Assembly (NCBI GenBank): GCA_958445065.1
Contig: CAUCQW010000035.1
Location: forward strand, 1-19,617
Direction of reading: 5' to 3'
Length of the DNA stretch: 19,617 nt
Source of the DNA: an uncultured Collinsella sp.
GTDB lineage: Bacteria > Actinomycetota > Coriobacteriia > Coriobacteriales > Coriobacteriaceae
Below are positions 16,872 through 19,617 of this stretch, one piece after another; position 1 is the first letter of the stretch, and the number at the start of each line of letters is the position of its first letter. The notes under the pieces were generated by a model, which saw only the letters and a list, made by a program, of their open reading frames with translations, was not told the origin of the DNA and did no database searches. The position numbers and the translations under genes are program-made.

Positions 16872-16918
16872 TCTGCGGCGTTGGTATTACTTGGTAATCC
16901 TAAGTATTACCCCGCAGA
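16872..16918. promoter_or_regulatory. Dyad with repeated GGTAAT half-sites upstream of the antitoxin-like gene
   Basis: TCTGCGG at 16872-16878 mirrors CCGCAGA at 16912-16918. Within it GGTATTACTT (16883-16892) mirrors AAGTATTACC (16902-16911) with one mismatch, and GGTAAT recurs at 16893-16898. Such clustered half-sites are what an autoregulating ribbon-helix-helix antitoxin would bind. Confidence 0.45.
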
Positions 16919-16935
16919 TAGAATACCACACCCGA

Positions 16936-16963
16936 CCCCATTAGGACGGAGGAAAACGAATCA
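16936..16963. repeat. Intergenic repeat motif, copy B
   Basis: Second copy of the motif at 16541-16566, sharing the exact core GGACGGAGGAAAACG (16944-16958) and the flanking ATCA. It lies 21 bases beyond the stop codon of the transporter gene on the minus strand, the same relative placement as copy A. Confidence 0.7.
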
Positions 16964-16983
16964 TTTTGTTGCTGAGTAAGTAT

Positions 16984-18359
16984 TTAGAGCGTGATGATGT
17001 CCGAGATATCGAGGGCCTGAGCGTCGGCGACATCGTGCGTGGCAAGCAGGAGCATGCGGCCGTCGAGCAGGTCGAGCACAGCTTCGGCGCATGCGTCGCG
17101 CGCAGCGGTATCTAAACCGGTAAAGGGCTCATCCAGAATGACGGCGCCGCCCGGGCACAGCAGGGCTCGAGCGATCTCGACGCGACGGCGCTGCCCGCCC
17201 GAAAGCTCGGCCACGCGAGCATGCACATCGATTCCGGCACCAGCAGGCGCAGCAATGCCGCGGCGCTCGAAGCATCCACACGCGCATCGGCGCACACCAG
17301 CACGTTATCCAGCGCCGAGGCGGACTCGACCAAGTGTGCATCCTGAAACACCATCGAGCACGGTGCGCACTCCCCCGCCGCTAGCGCGAGCAACGTCGAC
17401 TTGCCCACCCCCGAGGCGCCCATCACGCAGGTACGCCCGCCGGTGGGCACACGAAGCACCAGACCGCCCAGCGCCGGCGCCCAGGGCGCGCGATCGCCCA
17501 CGGCAAGCGCAAGCTCCGCCGAAGCGCCATCGCTCGCGGCCCCCGCACGCCCGCGCAGTCCATGTCCATGCGCCCGCACGGCAACACGCCATGCCACGGG
17601 TCCCGAAACCCGCAGCGACCACACCAGCACGCGCTCACACGCCCACGAGGCGGCAACGACCAGCACGGTCCACGCCAGCAGATCAGCCGTCTCGATCAAC
17701 AGCTTTGCCTGATAGATGCGCTCACCCACGGTGCCCGCCGCCATGCCGATCAGCTCCGCCGCCACGCCGGCCTTCCAGCTCATGCCAATCACAGCACGGG
17801 CGCACGAAAGCACAAATGGCAGGACTTCGCGCCAGGTATGGGCGAAGAACAGTCGCCAGCCCCGCACGCCATGCAGGCGAAACATCTGCTCCAGCGGTTT
17901 ATTCGCCTGCGACAAGCCCTCGGCCAGCGAAAAATACACGCCCGGCAGTGCCATCAAAAAGACCGCTGCAATGCTCACGCGCGCCGACCCCAGCCAAATG
18001 AGCAGCAGAACCACCACGCAGGCAACCGGCGTCGCCTTTACAAACGAAAGCGCCGGCGCCACCAGACGGGCAAACGTCCGCGACCGCACCGAGACTCCCG
18101 CCAGTACACCGCCGCAGATCGCGGCAAGCGCCAGTCCGCCCAAGATTCGTGCGCCTGAGCCCACCAGAATCGCCCACGTGTTGGCATCGCACACCAGCCG
18201 CAGCAACGCCACCACAACAGCGCCCGGCCCCGGCAAAATCAGCGGCTGTGCCACCAGCGACGCCGCAAAGATCCACACGGCAAGCCAAAAGGCGGCGACG
18301 GCACCCACTGCCGCCACCGCCTTCGCACGCTCAGTCATGTGTCGAGCAAACGCACGCAC
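16984..18359 (-). pseudogene. NitT/TauT-type ABC transporter permease-ATPase fusion, frameshifted
   Basis: One gene for a membrane permease joined to an ATPase. From the GTG at 18359 (GGAG upstream, inside the end of the preceding gene) the frame encodes about six membrane segments, with the coupling-loop pattern LEQMFRLHGVRGWRLFF, then an ATPase with Walker A GASGVGKST and Q-loop MVFQDAHLV. Near 17235-17295 the correct frame switches by one base. The signature LSGGQRRRVEIARALL, Walker B AVILDEPFTGLD and switch histidine ATHD continue in the other frame to the stop at 16984. Restoring one base would give about 458 residues. Uninterrupted translation in the first frame ends at 17112 without a signature or Walker B, so that product should be inactive. 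It may be a true mutation, an assembly error or, less likely, recoding. Confidence 0.8.
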
Positions 18360-18362
18360 GGG

Positions 18363-19421
18363 CTACTCCATGTAGTAGAAATCATCGGCCGGGAGCTTGC
18401 CGCCCACGGCGCTCGCGTCCGCATCGGCCAGCACCTGCAGGTACCCACCGAGTGCCGCCTTCATATCCTTCCCCGTCTGGCACACGAGCATGCACCCGGG
18501 AATCGCCTTTTCGGCAATCGCGGCGTTATCCACGATACCCGCATCGACCACGGACTGAGCCCAGTCCGCCGGCGCCGCGTTCACGGCCTCAACGCTCGCA
18601 GCATGGCAGCTCAGGAATTCCGCCACGGCATCGGGATGCTCCTCGGCAAAGACACGGCGCACCACGGTCACGCCCGTCAGCAGGCGCGAACCCGTGTCAC
18701 CTGCCAGCTCATCCCACACATCGGTCAGACTTACCGGAGCCGACAGCTTGTCCTCGCTCTTGGCGATGGCCGCCGTCTTGAACGGCTCGGGTAGCACGCC
18801 CACGGCGGACGGGTCGACAAGCAACGCCGACAGCACCTCGGTGGGCTCGCTCTTAAACTCAAGCGCCACCTGGCCGGTCAGGCCCGCGCGCTCCAGCAGG
18901 TAGTTCATGACGTACTCCGGCGTGGTGCCCTTGCCCGTCATATAGACGGTATGGCCCGCCAAATCGCCAAACGAGGCCACACTCGCGTCGCCCGTCAACA
19001 CGTTCAGCACGCCCAGCGTGTTGATGTCGATGACCTGCACCGCACCCTCGGTCTTGTTGTAGAGCATGCTCGCCACGTTGGCGGGCACCAGGGCAATGTC
19101 GACATCGCCCTGAATCACCTTGGGCACGATCTCGTCGGCGGCAGTGTTGATCGCAAAGTCGAACTCGTTGTCCGTGGCACCGTCGGCAGCCTGGTCCATA
19201 AACTGCACCAGGCCAATCGAGGTCGGACCCTTGAGCGACGCGACGTGCACCTCAACCGGCTCGACAGCAGAACCGCCCGCAGCAGACCCGGCAGCCGAAC
19301 CCGCGGCGGACCCGGCACCGGTAGCTCCGCCACCACAGCCCGCGAGCGCAAGCGACAGGGCGCCCGCGGCGAGCACCGAGGCAAACCCCCGGCGCGACAT
19401 CTCAACATCAAAAGCGCGCAT
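18363..19421 (-). CDS. ABC transporter substrate-binding lipoprotein (NMT1/TauA-like), Tat-type signal
   Basis: A 352-residue periplasmic-type binding protein. The signal has SRRGF (9-13), a twin-arginine motif, then a hydrophobic stretch and the lipobox LAGC with lipidated cysteine C29. A Gly/Ser/Ala linker made of GSAA repeats (about 36-53) connects to the binding domain. Blocks such as VIQGDVDIALVPANVASMLYNK and DLAGHTVYMTGKGTTPEYVMNYLL resemble NMT1/TauA/SsuA-like proteins, which bind sulfonates, nitrate, pyrimidine precursors or similar small molecules. The ATG at 19421 begins two bases after the hydrogenase stop codon, so translation is probably coupled. The transporter gene starts three bases after its own stop. 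The ligand is unknown. An internal ATG at residue 8 is an alternative start. Confidence 0.88.
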   Translation of the reverse strand: MRAFDVEMSRRGFASVLAAGALSLALAGCGGGATGAGSAAGSAAGSAAGGSAVEPVEVHVASLKGPTSIGLVQFMDQAADGATDNEFDFAINTAADEIVPKVIQGDVDIALVPANVASMLYNKTEGAVQVIDINTLGVLNVLTGDASVASFGDLAGHTVYMTGKGTTPEYVMNYLLERAGLTGQVALEFKSEPTEVLSALLVDPSAVGVLPEPFKTAAIAKSEDKLSAPVSLTDVWDELAGDTGSRLLTGVTVVRRVFAEEHPDAVAEFLSCHAASVEAVNAAPADWAQSVVDAGIVDNAAIAEKAIPGCMLVCQTGKDMKAALGGYLQVLADADASAVGGKLPADDFYYME

Positions 19422-19423
19422 CG

Positions 19424-19617
19424 CTAGCACGCCCCCTCGTTGGGCATCGACCAGGCGTGATGGTCGGTATGCAGCAGCTCCTCGGCCAGCGGCGAGAGCG
19501 GCGCGCCCAAAAACTCGCTGTAGCACGCCTGGACATCGGGATTCTCGTGCGAGAAGCGAATGTCCGCCTTCGCATCGAGGCCCCAGAGCACCTGGCCACG
19601 CTCTGCCGCCAGCTCAC
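19424..19617 (-). CDS. [FeFe] hydrogenase, C-terminal fragment (small-subunit domain), partial
   Basis: The last 63 residues of a gene that continues past the right edge; the first complete codon is at 19615 and the stop TAG at 19424-19426. The sequence ELAAERGQVLWGLD, then IRFSHENPDVQACYSEFLG and EELLHTDHHAW, is characteristic of the iron hydrogenase small-subunit domain at the C-terminus of monomeric [FeFe] hydrogenases. The H-cluster cysteines would lie outside the window and cannot be checked. The enzyme interconverts protons and hydrogen. Its stop codon is two bases from the lipoprotein start, putting hydrogenase, binding protein and transporter in one transcript. Confidence 0.85.
   Translation of the reverse strand, partial: ELAAERGQVLWGLDAKADIRFSHENPDVQACYSEFLGAPLSPLAEELLHTDHHAWSMPNEGAC

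Noticed and set aside
17039..18001. Plus-strand open frame of 320 codons across the transporter gene
   Set aside because: Composed mostly of Pro, Arg, Ala and Ser, typical of the complement of a GC-rich gene; antisense to recognisable permease and ATPase motifs.

Overview
This looks like a stretch of chromosome from a Coriobacteriia actinobacterium, most probably Collinsella or a close relative. That is inference from high GC, strong GGAGG-type ribosome binding sites and gene content (Rrf2-cysK-mnmA block, FucO-type alcohol dehydrogenase, YgiQ, monomeric [FeFe] hydrogenase). No rRNA, tRNA, IS element, integrase or CRISPR array was seen.

Left part (1-5.7 kb): a TrpR-like YerC regulator (-), a small four-helix membrane protein (+), then a sulfur block. 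That block is an Rrf2 regulator with a four-cysteine cluster (-), divergent from cysteine synthase cysK (+), followed by the tRNA 2-thiouridylase mnmA (+). A strong terminator sits inside the mnmA leader. Convergent to mnmA is a solitary protein combining an excisionase/MerR-like HTH with a HipA-like kinase, with base composition that looks lower in GC than its neighbours.

Middle (5.7-11.5 kb): an M42 aminopeptidase (-), a striking 128-bp nested palindrome, a FucO-like iron alcohol dehydrogenase (-), a DUF1275/YoaK membrane protein (-), and a divergent YgiQ-family radical SAM protein (+) whose promoter overlaps a perfect 11-bp inverted repeat.

Beta-glucoside locus (11.5-15.6 kb): a GH1 6-phospho-beta-glucosidase and a PTS IIBC permease form a two-gene minus-strand operon. 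A divergent AraC-type regulator lies next to it. The intergenic region carries two facing copies of an 11-bp motif, one close to each start codon, so the regulator probably controls both itself and the operon. The permease takes up and phosphorylates a beta-glucoside, and the glucosidase splits the 6-phospho product. The permease lacks its own IIA domain.

Right part (15.6-19.6 kb): a CPBP-family membrane protease (-) and an orphan RelB/DinJ-type antitoxin (-) with a heavily structured upstream region. Then comes a minus-strand operon running in from the right edge: the C-terminus of an [FeFe] hydrogenase, a Tat-type lipoprotein of the NMT1/TauA class, and a single-gene permease-ATPase fusion of the NitT/TauT type that is broken by a one-base frameshift. 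The tight coupling of hydrogenase, binding protein and transporter is the most intriguing functional association here. A 20-bp intergenic motif occurs twice, each time just downstream of a minus-strand gene.
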